Notes under the pieces: model-generated
Seen by the model: only the letters and a program-made list of their open reading frames with translations
Told to the model about the DNA's origin: nothing
Databases searched by the model: none
DNA from: Flavobacterium sharifuzzamanii
GTDB taxonomy: Bacteria > Bacteroidota > Bacteroidia > Flavobacteriales > Flavobacteriaceae
Length of the DNA: 64,000 nucleotides
Reading direction: 5' to 3'
Assembly (NCBI RefSeq): GCF_003254585.1
Contig: NZ_QJGZ01000041.1
Coordinates: 310,001-374,000 of the forward strand
Shown: piece by piece, positions 43,391-53,081 of the stretch
How positions within the stretch are numbered: position 1 is the stretch's first letter
How the letters are laid out: each line of letters opens with the position of its first letter
Made by a program: the position numbers and the translations under genes

Positions 43391-43466
43391 GATTTTTTTG
43401 TTTAAGGTTTAAAGTTTCAGGTTTCAAGTTTGAAAACTGAACACTAAAAAGACTGATTACTGGATA

Positions 43467-44213
43467 CTAAATTACCTTCGCTTCGTTGTGTAATAAATTG
43501 ATTAACTCATCTAAATTATCTGCAGAAACTAATTTTACTGCTGATTTTGGAGCTGGTTTTTCAAATTTCACCGCTTTTGTATTTACAGCTGCATCAACTG
43601 GCTCAAGAATAGTAAGCGCTTTTGTTCTTGCAGTCATAATTCCTCTCATGTTTGGGATACGCAAATCTTTTTCCTCAACAAGACCTTTTTGACCTCCAAT
43701 AATTAAAGGAAGAGTAGTGCTTACAGTTTCTTTTCCGCCGTCAATTTCACGAACTGCTTTTACATTGTTTCCGTCAACAGTTAAAGCTGTACAAGAGTTT
43801 AAGAAATTATAGCCTAAGATTCCAGCAATCATTCCTGGAACCATTCCTCCGTTATAATCTAAAGATTCTTTACCTGCGATTATTAAATCATAACCGCCGT
43901 TTTTAATTACTTCTGCTAATTGTTTTGCAACGAAGAAACCATCTGTAGGATTTGCATTTACACGAATTGCTTCGTTTGCTCCAATTGCTAATGCTTTACG
44001 TAAAGTTGGTTCAGTATCAGGACCTCCAACGTTTACAACCGTTACATTTGCACCTTGTTGCTCTTGAAACCAGATAGCGCGGGTAAGACCGAATTCGTCG
44101 TTAGGGTTAATTACATATTGTACTCCATTAGTGTCAAATTCTGAGTCACCGTTGGTAAAGTTAATTTTTGAAGTAGTATCAGGCACATGGCTGATGCAAA
44201 CTAGTATTTTCAT
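43467..44213 (-). CDS. etfB: Electron transfer flavoprotein subunit beta
   Basis: 248 residues. Landmarks are MKILVCISHVPDTTSKINF, YVINPNDEFGLTRAIWFQE, IIAGKESLDYNGGMVPGM and GVQ-type AMP-site neighbours. It binds AMP and pairs with EtfA. A TAAATTTG -7 box is at 44254-44247, without a clear -33 element. Confidence 0.97.
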   Translation of the reverse strand: MKILVCISHVPDTTSKINFTNGDSEFDTNGVQYVINPNDEFGLTRAIWFQEQQGANVTVVNVGGPDTEPTLRKALAIGANEAIRVNANPTDGFFVAKQLAEVIKNGGYDLIIAGKESLDYNGGMVPGMIAGILGYNFLNSCTALTVDGNNVKAVREIDGGKETVSTTLPLIIGGQKGLVEEKDLRIPNMRGIMTARTKALTILEPVDAAVNTKAVKFEKPAPKSAVKLVSADNLDELINLLHNEAKVI

Positions 44214-44714
44214 AAGTATATATTTTGAATTTATAATATGCTTTTACAAATTTAGAATTTAATTTGGAATAATTATACTATGCGTGCATAATATTTTTTA
44301 AAACTATTACGATTTCGCAGATTGTTCAGTTTTGGATGAATTTCATCGGGATCTAAAAATAAAACAATATTCATTTTGTCTGATTGTTAGGAATTTTGTA
44401 ATAACTGATAGCTGGAAAGTAAATTATTTTTGTCTGAGAAATACTAATTTTTTGTTTTTTTCGTTTAGATGAATGAATTTTGGTGAAACAAGAATTAAAC
44501 AAATAGATAAAAGTTTGTCTAAAAAATATTTTAAGAGGAATTAAGTGTTGATAATACGTTATTATATCGATTTCGTAATTATCACAATAAAGATTAAAAA
44601 GTTAAAACCTGAGAACAGATAGAAGTTCATGCGATTTTAAATTCAATTTTTGCTTTTAAGTTATTTAAAATATTTATTTTTGCTCTTCAGAAAATTCAAC
44701 ATACAATATAAAAT
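44214..44714. other. 501-bp divergent regulatory region
   Basis: No gene seen. It separates etfB (minus) from pdhB (plus). It contains promoter boxes for both and the palindrome-like ATAATA-CG-TTATTAT near 44555. AT-rich, otherwise featureless to the eye. Confidence 0.5.
44650..44682 (+). promoter_or_regulatory. pdhB promoter
   Basis: TTG (44650-44652), 22-bp spacer, TATTTTTG (44675-44682); the start codon is 32 bp downstream. Confidence 0.6.
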
Positions 44715-45692
44715 ATGAGAACAATACAATTTAGAGAGGCCATTTGTGAAGCGATGAGCGAAGAAATGCGTCGCGATGAATCCATATATTTAATGGGAGA
44801 AGAGGTTGCAGAATACAATGGAGCTTACAAAGCTTCTAAAGGAATGCTTGCTGAGTTTGGTGAAAAAAGAGTAATTGATACTCCAATTGCTGAGCTTGGT
44901 TTTTCAGGAATTGCAGTAGGTTCTGCAATGAACGGAAACCGTCCTATTGTAGAATATATGACATTCAACTTCTGTTTAGTTGGTATTGATCAAATTATTA
45001 ATAACGCTGCTAAAATGCGTCAAATGACAGGAGGACAGTTTAATGTGCCTATCGTTTTCCGCGGACCAACAGCTTCTGCTGGTCAATTAGGAGCTACTCA
45101 CTCACAAGCTTTAGAAAACTGGTTTGCTAACACTCCAGGTCTTAAAGTTGTTGTTCCTTCAACTCCTTACGATGCAAAAGGACTTTTAAAATCTGCTATC
45201 CGTGATAACGACCCAGTTATTTTCATGGAATCTGAGCAAATGTACGGTGACAAAGGTGAAGTGCCAGACGGAGAATATACAATCCCTCTAGGTGTTGCTG
45301 ATGTTAAACGTGAAGGAACTGATGTAACTATCGTTTCATTCGGAAAAATCATCAAAGAAGCTTTTATTGCTGCTGATGAATTAGCAAAAGAAGGAATTTC
45401 TTGTGAGATTATCGATTTAAGAACTGTTCGTCCAATGGACAAAGATGCTATCTTAAAATCGGTTAAAAAAACAAACCGTTTAGTAATTCTTGAGGAAGCT
45501 TGGCCAGTTGCCAGTCTTTCTTCTGAGATTTCTTATATCGTTCAAGAGCAAGCTTTTGACTTCCTTGATGCGCCAATTCAACGTATTACAACTGCAGATA
45601 CTCCAGCACCGTATTCTCCAGTACTGCTAAAAGACTGGTTGCCAAATGCAGGTGATGTAGTAAAAGCAGTAAAAAAAGTGTTATACAAATAA
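44715..45692 (+). CDS. pdhB: Pyruvate dehydrogenase E1 component subunit beta
   Basis: 325 residues. Transketolase pyrimidine domain with LMGEEVAEYNGAYKASKGM, DTPIAELGFSGIAVGSAMNG and QLGATHSQALENWF; C-terminal domain with DLRTVRPMDKDAILKSVKKT and AWPVASLSSEI. With an alpha subunit it decarboxylates pyruvate and feeds the E2 lipoyl domain. The alpha and E2 genes are not in this window, so the complex genes are split. Confidence 0.96.
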   Translation: MRTIQFREAICEAMSEEMRRDESIYLMGEEVAEYNGAYKASKGMLAEFGEKRVIDTPIAELGFSGIAVGSAMNGNRPIVEYMTFNFCLVGIDQIINNAAKMRQMTGGQFNVPIVFRGPTASAGQLGATHSQALENWFANTPGLKVVVPSTPYDAKGLLKSAIRDNDPVIFMESEQMYGDKGEVPDGEYTIPLGVADVKREGTDVTIVSFGKIIKEAFIAADELAKEGISCEIIDLRTVRPMDKDAILKSVKKTNRLVILEEAWPVASLSSEISYIVQEQAFDFLDAPIQRITTADTPAPYSPVLLKDWLPNAGDVVKAVKKVLYK

Positions 45693-45761
45693 TACAAATA
45701 TAAAATACTCATAAAACTTCATCAGACAGAATGGATTGGTGAAGTTTTTTTTTACTTTATA

Positions 45762-48263
45762 ATGAACAAATTAACTCTACTTCTCTTATATTTTTTATTT
45801 GCTTTTGCGAATGTCGCTACTGCACAAACTAAGGTGAGTGGAGTTGTTTTGGACAAAACCAATCAGCCGATACCTTTTGCAAATGTGGTATTTAAAGGTT
45901 CTAATATTGGAATAGTTTCTAATGAAGACGGACGCTTTTATTTAGAGTCGCCAAATACCTATACCGCACTTTTGGTTACTTCGGCAGGATTTTCAGATAA
46001 AGAAGTTCCTTTAGAAAAAGCAGTTAATTATAATTTCAAGATTGTTTTGTTTGAAGAACAAGTACTTAATGAAGTAGTAATTTACACAGGAAAAACTTCT
46101 AAGAAGAACAATCCAGCATTGGATATTTTGAGAAAAATTTGGGCTAGAAAACGCAAAAACGGATTGTACCAATTCAATCAATATCAAATGCAGAAGTACG
46201 AAAAAGTGGAGTTTGACATGAATACTATTGATAGTGCATTCATGAAAAACAAGCTTTTTAAAGGAATGGAGTTTATCTTTAATCACGTTGATACTTCAGA
46301 TGTTACAGGAAAAACCTATTTGCCGATTTTTATAAACGAATCGGTTTATGATGTTTACGGAGACAATAAATTAAAGAAAGTAAAAGAAAATCTAACAGGA
46401 AATAAAATGTCTGGTTTTAACGGAAATCAGCAGATTTTGTCTTTTGTGAAAGATCTTTATTCTGAGTATAATATTTACGACAATCATCTTAAATTTTTTG
46501 ATAAAAGTTTTACGAGTCCACTTTCGAGAACGGGAATCGATGTTTACAATTATGTTCTAAAAGACAGTGCATTTGTAGATAAAAAATGGTGTTATAATAT
46601 TGTTTTCTATCCGAGACGTAAAAATGAATTGACTTTTAAAGGTGACTTCTGGGTTAATGATACCACTTTTGCGATCAAGAAGATTAATATGGGTGTTACA
46701 AAAAGTGCCAATATTAACTGGGTAAAAGATATTTATATCGAACAGGAATTTGAAGTAGAAAATGATTCTGTTTTCCTTTTGACACGTGATTATATGATGT
46801 CTGATTTTGCTTTAAACAAGAAAGAAAAATCAAAAGGAGTTTATGGTAAAAGAACAACTTTATATCGCAATCATAAATTCAATATTCAGAAACCAGAGAA
46901 GTTTTATAAAGAAGAAGTCAATTTTATAGACAATGCGGTTTACGATCGTCCGCCCGAATTCTGGGAAGAAAATCGTTTTGAAAAATTAAATAAAGACGAA
47001 CAAGGAATTTATAAAATGCTTGACACTTTACAGACTGTCAAGCGATTTAAACAATTGTATAATCTCGTCTCGATTTTAGGAAGCGGTTACGTCGAATTTA
47101 AAAATTTTGATTACGGACCGATTTTCTCAACTTTTGGATATAATGAAGTTGAAGGTATAAGGTTAAGGGTAGGTGGAAGAACTTATTTCGGGCCAAACGA
47201 TCCGTGGCGTATTCAGGCTTATACAGCGTATGGATTTGATGATAATAAATTTAAATATGGTGTTTCTGGAAAATGGATGGTTGACAAGAAAAACAGAGTT
47301 ATTATCTCTGGAGGAAACAGACGTGATATTGAACAAATTGGAGCAAGTTTAACGACTACAAATGATGTTTTAGGGCGAAGTTTTGCATCTTCGGCATTGT
47401 TCACGACGGGAAGCAACGGAAAATTGACCAATATCAATTTGAGTAATGTTTCTGTTGAAATGGAGCCTAAAAAGAATTTTATTGTCTCGGCAGGACTTTC
47501 GTATAGAACATTAGAATCGGCCTCAAAAACATTCAGTTTAGATTATTATACAACTTTACCAACTGCAGCAAATCCAGCAGGTGTTGTCGAAAGTATGGTA
47601 AAACAGTCTGAGGCCAATATTCAGTTTGAGTTTATGCCAAACAGAAAAACGATTGGTTATGGTGTTGAAAGAGATTTGGTTGATAGTCCTTTTAGTCATT
47701 TCTTTGTCAATTTCAGTTATGGATTGAAAGGTGTTTTTGACAGTGATTTTGCTTACGAAAAAATTCAGGTTTTTTACAGACAGCCAATTATTATTGGACC
47801 TTTAGGAAGAACAAATATTACAGTTGAAACAGGAAAAACATTTGGTACAATTCCGTTAGGTTTGATGAGTGTAATTCCGGGTAACCAGACTTATTTTACG
47901 ATTGAGAATACATTCAGTAACTTGAATTTCTACGAATTCGTTACGGATCAATACACTACTTTGCAGTGGAATCATGATTTTGGAGGAAGATTATTCGCAA
48001 GAATTCCTTTTATGAGAAAACTGAATTGGAGAGAGTTTGTTGGAGTAAGGGCGGTTCACGGAACAATTTCTGACGCCAACCGCGCTATTAATGCTTCTGG
48101 ATTACCTTATAACGCTCCAGAAAAAGTGTATTATGAATATCATGCAGGAATTGGAAATATATTTAAAGTTTTCCGAATTGATTTTTCTTGGAGAGGAAAT
48201 TATCTAGATATGCCAGATGCTCATAAATTTGCAGTAAAAGGATCTTTCGGGTTTTATTTTTAA
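45762..48263 (+). CDS. DUF5686 protein with carboxypeptidase-regulatory-like domain
   Basis: 833 residues. Signal peptide to TAQ (about 22), then a CarboxypepD_reg-like sandwich (23-110; GVVLDKTNQPIPFANVVFKG, SNIGIVSNEDGRFYLES), then DUF5686 (about 125-430; LDILRKIWARKRKNGLYQFN, FNHVDTSDVTGKTYLPIFIN), and a C-terminal beta-barrel ending VKGSFGFYF. It is a likely outer-membrane protein without a TonB plug. Function unknown; widespread in Bacteroidota. It begins 69 bp after pdhB and may be read from the same promoter. Confidence 0.88.
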   Translation: MNKLTLLLLYFLFAFANVATAQTKVSGVVLDKTNQPIPFANVVFKGSNIGIVSNEDGRFYLESPNTYTALLVTSAGFSDKEVPLEKAVNYNFKIVLFEEQVLNEVVIYTGKTSKKNNPALDILRKIWARKRKNGLYQFNQYQMQKYEKVEFDMNTIDSAFMKNKLFKGMEFIFNHVDTSDVTGKTYLPIFINESVYDVYGDNKLKKVKENLTGNKMSGFNGNQQILSFVKDLYSEYNIYDNHLKFFDKSFTSPLSRTGIDVYNYVLKDSAFVDKKWCYNIVFYPRRKNELTFKGDFWVNDTTFAIKKINMGVTKSANINWVKDIYIEQEFEVENDSVFLLTRDYMMSDFALNKKEKSKGVYGKRTTLYRNHKFNIQKPEKFYKEEVNFIDNAVYDRPPEFWEENRFEKLNKDEQGIYKMLDTLQTVKRFKQLYNLVSILGSGYVEFKNFDYGPIFSTFGYNEVEGIRLRVGGRTYFGPNDPWRIQAYTAYGFDDNKFKYGVSGKWMVDKKNRVIISGGNRRDIEQIGASLTTTNDVLGRSFASSALFTTGSNGKLTNINLSNVSVEMEPKKNFIVSAGLSYRTLESASKTFSLDYYTTLPTAANPAGVVESMVKQSEANIQFEFMPNRKTIGYGVERDLVDSPFSHFFVNFSYGLKGVFDSDFAYEKIQVFYRQPIIIGPLGRTNITVETGKTFGTIPLGLMSVIPGNQTYFTIENTFSNLNFYEFVTDQYTTLQWNHDFGGRLFARIPFMRKLNWREFVGVRAVHGTISDANRAINASGLPYNAPEKVYYEYHAGIGNIFKVFRIDFSWRGNYLDMPDAHKFAVKGSFGFYF

Positions 48264-48296
48264 TTGTATTTTAGAGGCAAAGGTTCAAAGTTACAG

Positions 48297-48331
48297 AGTC
48301 GCAAAGGTTTTAAATCTTTGCGACTTTTTTT
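48297..48331 (+). terminator. Terminator of the DUF5686 gene
   Basis: 10-bp stem AGTCGCAAAG / CTTTGCGACT, 9-nt loop, then a T run. The flanking CAAAGGTTCAAAGTTACAGAGTCG and the CACGCAGATTTTGCAGATAAAG that follows look like dispersed intergenic repeats. Confidence 0.8.
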
Positions 48332-48477
48332 GTTTAAATATTTTATCTCACGCAGATTTTGCAGATAAAGCAGATTTGATATTCTTTAAAATTTTTAATT
48401 TATCTGCTAGATCTGAGAGAACTAAAAATTAGTGTATAGTGTTTTTTGTTTAATTTTGATAAAGACTTGAATAACTT

Positions 48478-49077
48478 ATGCAAGAAGCCATCGATTTTTT
48501 AACCAATAAAAATCCAATATTTTTAGAAATTATTGAAAAATACGGATTACCACCAATTCCTAGACGCCCGCCTGGATTCGAAACTTTGGTTTTGCTAATA
48601 TTGGAACAGCAGGTTTCTATTGATTCGGCGAAAGCCACATTCTTAAAAATTAAAGCTTTTACAATTTGTAATCCTGAAAATATGGCTATTCTTTCTGATG
48701 AAGAATTTAGAAGCCTTGGAGTAAGTCGTCAAAAAACAAAGTACATTAAGATTTTAGCGGAAGCGATCTTAAATAAAGAATTAGATATTGAAAGTCTAGG
48801 TTCAAAATCGGCAAAAGAAGTTCGTGAAGAACTTATTAAATTAAAAGGAATTGGAAACTGGACGATCGATATTTATTTAATGTTCTGTCTCGAAGAACCC
48901 GATTTGATTCCGCTTGGGGATATTGCAGTTATTAATACAATTAAAGAATTATTGAATATTCATGATAGACAAGAAATGGAAATTCATGCCGAACAATGGA
49001 GTCCATATCGTTCTTATGCAACTTATTTGCTATGGCATTATTACCTAAAGAAAAGAAATCGAACAATTAGCTATTAA
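48478..49077 (+). CDS. DNA-3-methyladenine glycosylase (HhH-GPD family)
   Basis: 199 residues. HhH-GPD fold with RRPPGFETLVLLILEQQVSI, the hairpin LIKLKGIGNWTIDIYLMFC, and the catalytic Asp in PLGDIAVINTIKELL. Similar to AlkA, but without its N-terminal TBP-like domain. It excises alkylated purines in base-excision repair. No adaptive-response regulator nearby. Confidence 0.9.
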   Translation: MQEAIDFLTNKNPIFLEIIEKYGLPPIPRRPPGFETLVLLILEQQVSIDSAKATFLKIKAFTICNPENMAILSDEEFRSLGVSRQKTKYIKILAEAILNKELDIESLGSKSAKEVREELIKLKGIGNWTIDIYLMFCLEEPDLIPLGDIAVINTIKELLNIHDRQEMEIHAEQWSPYRSYATYLLWHYYLKKRNRTISY

Positions 49078-49125
49078 ATGCTTGTTTTTTAAACCCTAAT
49101 GAAGATAATTTAACCTTGTTTTTTA

Positions 49126-49157
49126 TTGTAAAACTAGATTCTTTAGTTATTTTTGCA
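49126..49157 (+). promoter_or_regulatory. ppa promoter
   Basis: TTG (49126-49128), 21-bp spacer, TATTTTTG (49150-49157), start codon 31 bp downstream. Confidence 0.65.
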
Positions 49158-49188
49158 ACCGAAATTATAGAAACAATAAAAAACGAAA

Positions 49189-49719
49189 ATGACCGCAGAC
49201 AAATTAACGACTTTCGATGTATTAATCGAAATACCAAGAGGAAGCAGAAATAAATACGAGTACGATTTTGAAATTAAAAGAATGCGTTTTGACAGAATGT
49301 TATTCTCTTCAATGATGTACCCAGCTGATTACGGATTTATTCCAGAAACTTTAGCTTTAGATGGTGACCCTCTTGACGTATTAGTTTTGGTAAACGAACC
49401 AACTTTCCCTGGATGTGTTATGGAAGTTAAGCCAATTGGTGTATTCCACATGGCAGATGATAAAGGACCAGATGAGAAAATTATTTGTGTACCAGTTTCA
49501 GATCCAATCTGGAATTCATTAAATGATCTTTCTGATATTAACCCACACTTAGTAAAAGAAATCGAGCACTTTTTCCAAGTTTACAAAGATCTTGAAAACA
49601 AAAAAGTAGATGTAGAAGGATGGGGAGACGTTAAAGAAGCTTACGATATTATCGCAGAGTGTACAAAGCGTTTTGATGACATTGAAAATAAACCAGCTGG
49701 ATTATTTAGCATTAAATAA
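49189..49719 (+). CDS. ppa: Family I inorganic pyrophosphatase
   Basis: 176 residues. Active-site landmarks are VLIEIPRGSRNKYEYDFE, MMYPADYGFIPETLALDGDP and LDVLVLVNEPTFPGC (the DGDPLD Asp cluster binds Mg). It hydrolyses pyrophosphate in the cytoplasm. It has its own terminator and is followed by the membrane pyrophosphatase gene. Confidence 0.97.
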   Translation: MTADKLTTFDVLIEIPRGSRNKYEYDFEIKRMRFDRMLFSSMMYPADYGFIPETLALDGDPLDVLVLVNEPTFPGCVMEVKPIGVFHMADDKGPDEKIICVPVSDPIWNSLNDLSDINPHLVKEIEHFFQVYKDLENKKVDVEGWGDVKEAYDIIAECTKRFDDIENKPAGLFSIK

Positions 49720-49740
49720 TTAAAGCATTCATATTTTATA

Positions 49741-49776
49741 AAAAAAGCAATACTCCGTCAGGAGTATTGCTTTTTT
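49741..49776 (+). terminator. ppa terminator
   Basis: 16-bp perfect stem AAAAAAGCAATACTCC / GGAGTATTGCTTTTTT with a GTCA loop. One of the strongest hairpins in the window. Confidence 0.92.
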
Positions 49777-49831
49777 GTTTAAATTCGTTTTAGTTAGATT
49801 GTTGACTATTAACCAAAACCATTAAAATATT

Positions 49832-52375
49832 ATGAATGCATTTATGATTTACCTGCCGATTATTATGGCAGTTTTAGGATTACTTTTCATGGGAATAAAA
49901 AGGACTTGGGTTTTAAAACAAGATGCTGGAGACGGTAAGATGAAAGAGATTTCAGATTACATCTACGAAGGAGCCTTAGCCTTTCTAAAAGCCGAATACA
50001 AACTATTAACCATCTTTGTAATTATTGCCAGTTTAGCTTTGGCAGGAATTACTTTTATTCCGGGAGTAAAAACACATTTATTAATCGTAATTGCCTTTAT
50101 TTTTGGTGCATTCTTTTCTGCTTTAGCAGGAAATATGGGAATGAAAATAGCAACAAAAACAAACGTTAGAACTACTCAAGCCGCACGTACTAGTTTGCCG
50201 CAGGCTTTAAAAGTTTCTTTTGGCGGTGGAACTGTAATGGGACTTGGCGTTGCTGGTTTAGCCGTTTTAGGCTTAACTTCCTTTTTTATTATTTTCTTTC
50301 ATTTGTTTTCTGGAGGAGTTTGGAAAGATACTGATACCATGACAGTTGTTCTGGAAACTCTTGCAGGATTTTCACTTGGAGCAGAATCTATCGCTTTATT
50401 TGCCAGAGTAGGTGGTGGAATTTATACAAAAGCAGCCGATGTCGGAGCTGATTTAGTAGGTAAAGTTGAAGCAGGAATTCCAGAAGATGATCCTCGTAAT
50501 CCTGCTACAATTGCAGATAACGTAGGAGATAACGTAGGAGACGTTGCAGGTATGGGAGCTGATTTATTCGGGTCTTATGTAGCAACCGTTTTAGCAGCAA
50601 TGGTGCTTGGAAACTATGTTATAAAAGATATGGGCGGAAGTATTAATGATGCTTTCGGGGGAATTGGGCCAATTTTGCTTCCAATGGCAATTGCTGGTTT
50701 CGGAATTTTATTCTCAATTATTGGAACAACTTTAGTAAAAATATCAGATGATAATGCAAGAGAAGCTCAGGTGCAAAAAGCATTAAATATAGGAAATTGG
50801 GTTTCTATTGTTTTAACAGCTGTAGCTTGTTTCTTCTTAGTACAGCACATGCTTCCAGAAACCATGCAAATGACTTTCTTTGGAGAAGGTTCTAAAGCTA
50901 TTTCGTCAATGCGTGTTTTTTATGCCACTTTAGTCGGATTAGTAGTTGGTGGGGCTATTTCATCAGTAACAGAATATTATACAGGATTAGGAACAAAACC
51001 AGTATTGGCAATCGTTCAGAAATCTTCTACTGGAGCAGGAACAAACGTAATTGCAGGTTTGGCAACCGGAATGATTTCTACTTTCCCGACTGTATTATTG
51101 TTTGCTGTGGCAATTTGGATTTCGTATGCTTTAGCAGGATTTTATGGAGTAGCTTTGGCAGCATCAGCGATGATGGCTACAACAGCGATGCAGTTAGCAA
51201 TTGATGCTTTCGGACCAATTTCTGATAATGCTGGAGGAATTGCAGAAATGAGCGAATTACCAAAAGAAGTTCGTACTAGAACCGATATTTTAGATTCAGT
51301 GGGAAATACAACCGCAGCAACAGGAAAAGGATTTGCTATTGCTTCTGCAGCCTTAACTTCATTAGCTTTGTTTGCTGCGTATGTAACCTTTACAGGAATT
51401 GACGGAATCAATATTTTTAAAGCGCCAGTTTTAGCGATGTTATTTGTCGGTGGAATGATTCCAGTTGTTTTCTCTGCTTTAGCGATGAATTCTGTTGGAA
51501 AAGCAGCGATGGATATGGTGTACGAAGTTCGTCGCCAGTTCAAGGAAATTGCTGGTATTATGGAAGGAACAGGAAAACCAGAATACGGAAAATGTGTTGA
51601 AATTTCTACAAGAGCCGCATTACGCGAAATGATGCTTCCAGGAGTTTTAACGATTGGTTTTCCAATCTTGATTGTGCTTTTAGGAAAATTAGTTTACTCA
51701 GATAATAATCAGTTAATTGCTGAAATGTTAGGAGGATATATGGCTGGAGTTACCGTTTCTGGTGTGCTTTGGGCAGTTTTCCAAAATAATGCGGGAGGCG
51801 CTTGGGACAATGCTAAAAAATCTTTTGAAGCAGGAGTAATGATTAATGGAGAAATGACTTATAAAGGTTCTGATGCACATAAAGCAGCAGTGACAGGAGA
51901 TACAGTCGGAGATCCGTTTAAAGATACTTCTGGGCCTTCAATGAATATCTTAATTAAATTAACTTGTTTAATCGGATTGGTAATCGCGCCAATTTTAGGC
52001 GAAGGAAATACACATTCTGATATTGCTGGAAAAGCTTCTTGTTGTGCCAAAACAGAAATGCACGCAGGAATGTCTAAATGCGGTGATATGTCTGGAATGA
52101 CAAAAGAAGAATGTATTAAGATGTGTAAAGAAAAAGGCTGTTCTGAAGAAGAAACGGCAAAATGTTTAGCACACTTTGACAAAACTGGAAAATATCAAAA
52201 AACAGATTGTTTTGATACCAGCAAATATGAGAAACAATCAGTTCGTGTTGAAGTTAAAAATATAAACGGTAAAACTACTGGAACTGTTACTAAAACAGAA
52301 AATGGCAAAACAACAACTGAAGTTTTTGAAGGAACTGAAGAAGAAGTTTTAGCAAAAGTTGAAGCTGCAAAATAA
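49832..52375 (+). CDS. hppA: Membrane-bound ion-pumping pyrophosphatase with Cys-rich tail
   Basis: 847 residues, longer than most of the family. It has about 16 membrane helices and the substrate motifs YTKAADVGADLVGKVEAGIP, EDDPRNPATIADNVGDNVGD and SDNAGGIAEM. GNTTAATGKG (Ala, not Lys) marks the K+-dependent type. The TM6 region reads LFGSYVATVLAAM, without the Glu seen there in Na+ pumps or plant H+ pumps; Glu185 lies in TM5 (LGAESIALF). This fits an H+ pump with a relocated gate Glu, by inference. Residues about 733-847 form an extension with eight Cys (737-793), several Met and His, then a Thr-rich end. Confidence 0.95.
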   Translation: MNAFMIYLPIIMAVLGLLFMGIKRTWVLKQDAGDGKMKEISDYIYEGALAFLKAEYKLLTIFVIIASLALAGITFIPGVKTHLLIVIAFIFGAFFSALAGNMGMKIATKTNVRTTQAARTSLPQALKVSFGGGTVMGLGVAGLAVLGLTSFFIIFFHLFSGGVWKDTDTMTVVLETLAGFSLGAESIALFARVGGGIYTKAADVGADLVGKVEAGIPEDDPRNPATIADNVGDNVGDVAGMGADLFGSYVATVLAAMVLGNYVIKDMGGSINDAFGGIGPILLPMAIAGFGILFSIIGTTLVKISDDNAREAQVQKALNIGNWVSIVLTAVACFFLVQHMLPETMQMTFFGEGSKAISSMRVFYATLVGLVVGGAISSVTEYYTGLGTKPVLAIVQKSSTGAGTNVIAGLATGMISTFPTVLLFAVAIWISYALAGFYGVALAASAMMATTAMQLAIDAFGPISDNAGGIAEMSELPKEVRTRTDILDSVGNTTAATGKGFAIASAALTSLALFAAYVTFTGIDGINIFKAPVLAMLFVGGMIPVVFSALAMNSVGKAAMDMVYEVRRQFKEIAGIMEGTGKPEYGKCVEISTRAALREMMLPGVLTIGFPILIVLLGKLVYSDNNQLIAEMLGGYMAGVTVSGVLWAVFQNNAGGAWDNAKKSFEAGVMINGEMTYKGSDAHKAAVTGDTVGDPFKDTSGPSMNILIKLTCLIGLVIAPILGEGNTHSDIAGKASCCAKTEMHAGMSKCGDMSGMTKEECIKMCKEKGCSEEETAKCLAHFDKTGKYQKTDCFDTSKYEKQSVRVEVKNINGKTTGTVTKTENGKTTTEVFEGTEEEVLAKVEAAK

Positions 52376-52402
52376 TAACTTTGACAAAGCTTCTTAAAAT
52401 TG

Positions 52403-52437
52403 AAAATGCCTCTAAGATTATTTAGAGGCATTTTTTT
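52403..52437. terminator. Terminator between hppA and the kinase gene
   Basis: 13-bp stem AAAATGCCTCTAA / TTAGAGGCATTTT then T run; it serves hppA and possibly the convergent dNK gene. Confidence 0.88.
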
Positions 52438-52466
52438 ATTTAGTGTAAATCTGTGTAATTAGTGTT

Positions 52467-53081
52467 TTAAAACAATCCGTTCAATTCAGCATCAATTCTA
52501 TTGATGATATCACCTAAATCTTCAGGATTATCAACAAAATTAATGTTGTCAACATCAATAATTAGTAATTTTCCTTTTGTATAAGTTTGAATCCAAGCTT
52601 CGTATCTTTCATTCAAACGGCTTAAATAATCAATAGAAATTGAATTTTCGTATTCGCGTCCACGTTTGTGAATCTGCCCCACTAAATTCGGAATCGAACT
52701 TCTTAGATAAATCAGCAAATCTGGAGCTTTTACTAAAGATTCCATTAATTCGAACAAAGACGTGTAATTTTCAAAATCGCGGCTTGTCATCAAACCCATT
52801 GCATATAGGTTGGGAGCAAAGATATGAGCATCTTCATAAATAGTTCTGTCCTGAATGATTCTTTTTCCGCTTTCGCGAATTTGCTGCACTTGACGGAAAC
52901 GGCTGTTAAGGAAATAAATCTGCAGATTAAATGACCAACGCTCCATCTGATGATAGAAATCATCTAAGTACGGATTATCAACTACATCTTCATAATGAGG
53001 TTCCCATTTGAAATGTTTCGCCAATAATTTGGTCAGAGTAGTTTTTCCTGCGCCTATGTTTCCTGCTATTGCTATGTGCAT
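52467..53081 (-). CDS. Deoxynucleoside kinase
   Basis: 204 residues. P-loop IAGNIGAGKTTLTKLLAKHF, then ERWSFNLQIYFLNSRFRQVQ, IIQDRTIYEDAHIFAPNLY (DRT substrate motif) and the LID-like HKRGREYENSISIDYLSRL. It phosphorylates deoxynucleosides for salvage; base specificity cannot be told. The start codon overlaps the stop of the upstream gene by one base (TAATG), so the two are translationally coupled. Confidence 0.93.
   Translation of the reverse strand: MHIAIAGNIGAGKTTLTKLLAKHFKWEPHYEDVVDNPYLDDFYHQMERWSFNLQIYFLNSRFRQVQQIRESGKRIIQDRTIYEDAHIFAPNLYAMGLMTSRDFENYTSLFELMESLVKAPDLLIYLRSSIPNLVGQIHKRGREYENSISIDYLSRLNERYEAWIQTYTKGKLLIIDVDNINFVDNPEDLGDIINRIDAELNGLF

Noticed and set aside
51142..51543. 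Minus-strand frame of 133 codons opposite hppA
   Set aside because: Antisense to conserved helices of the pyrophosphatase; codon pattern is that of a shadow frame.
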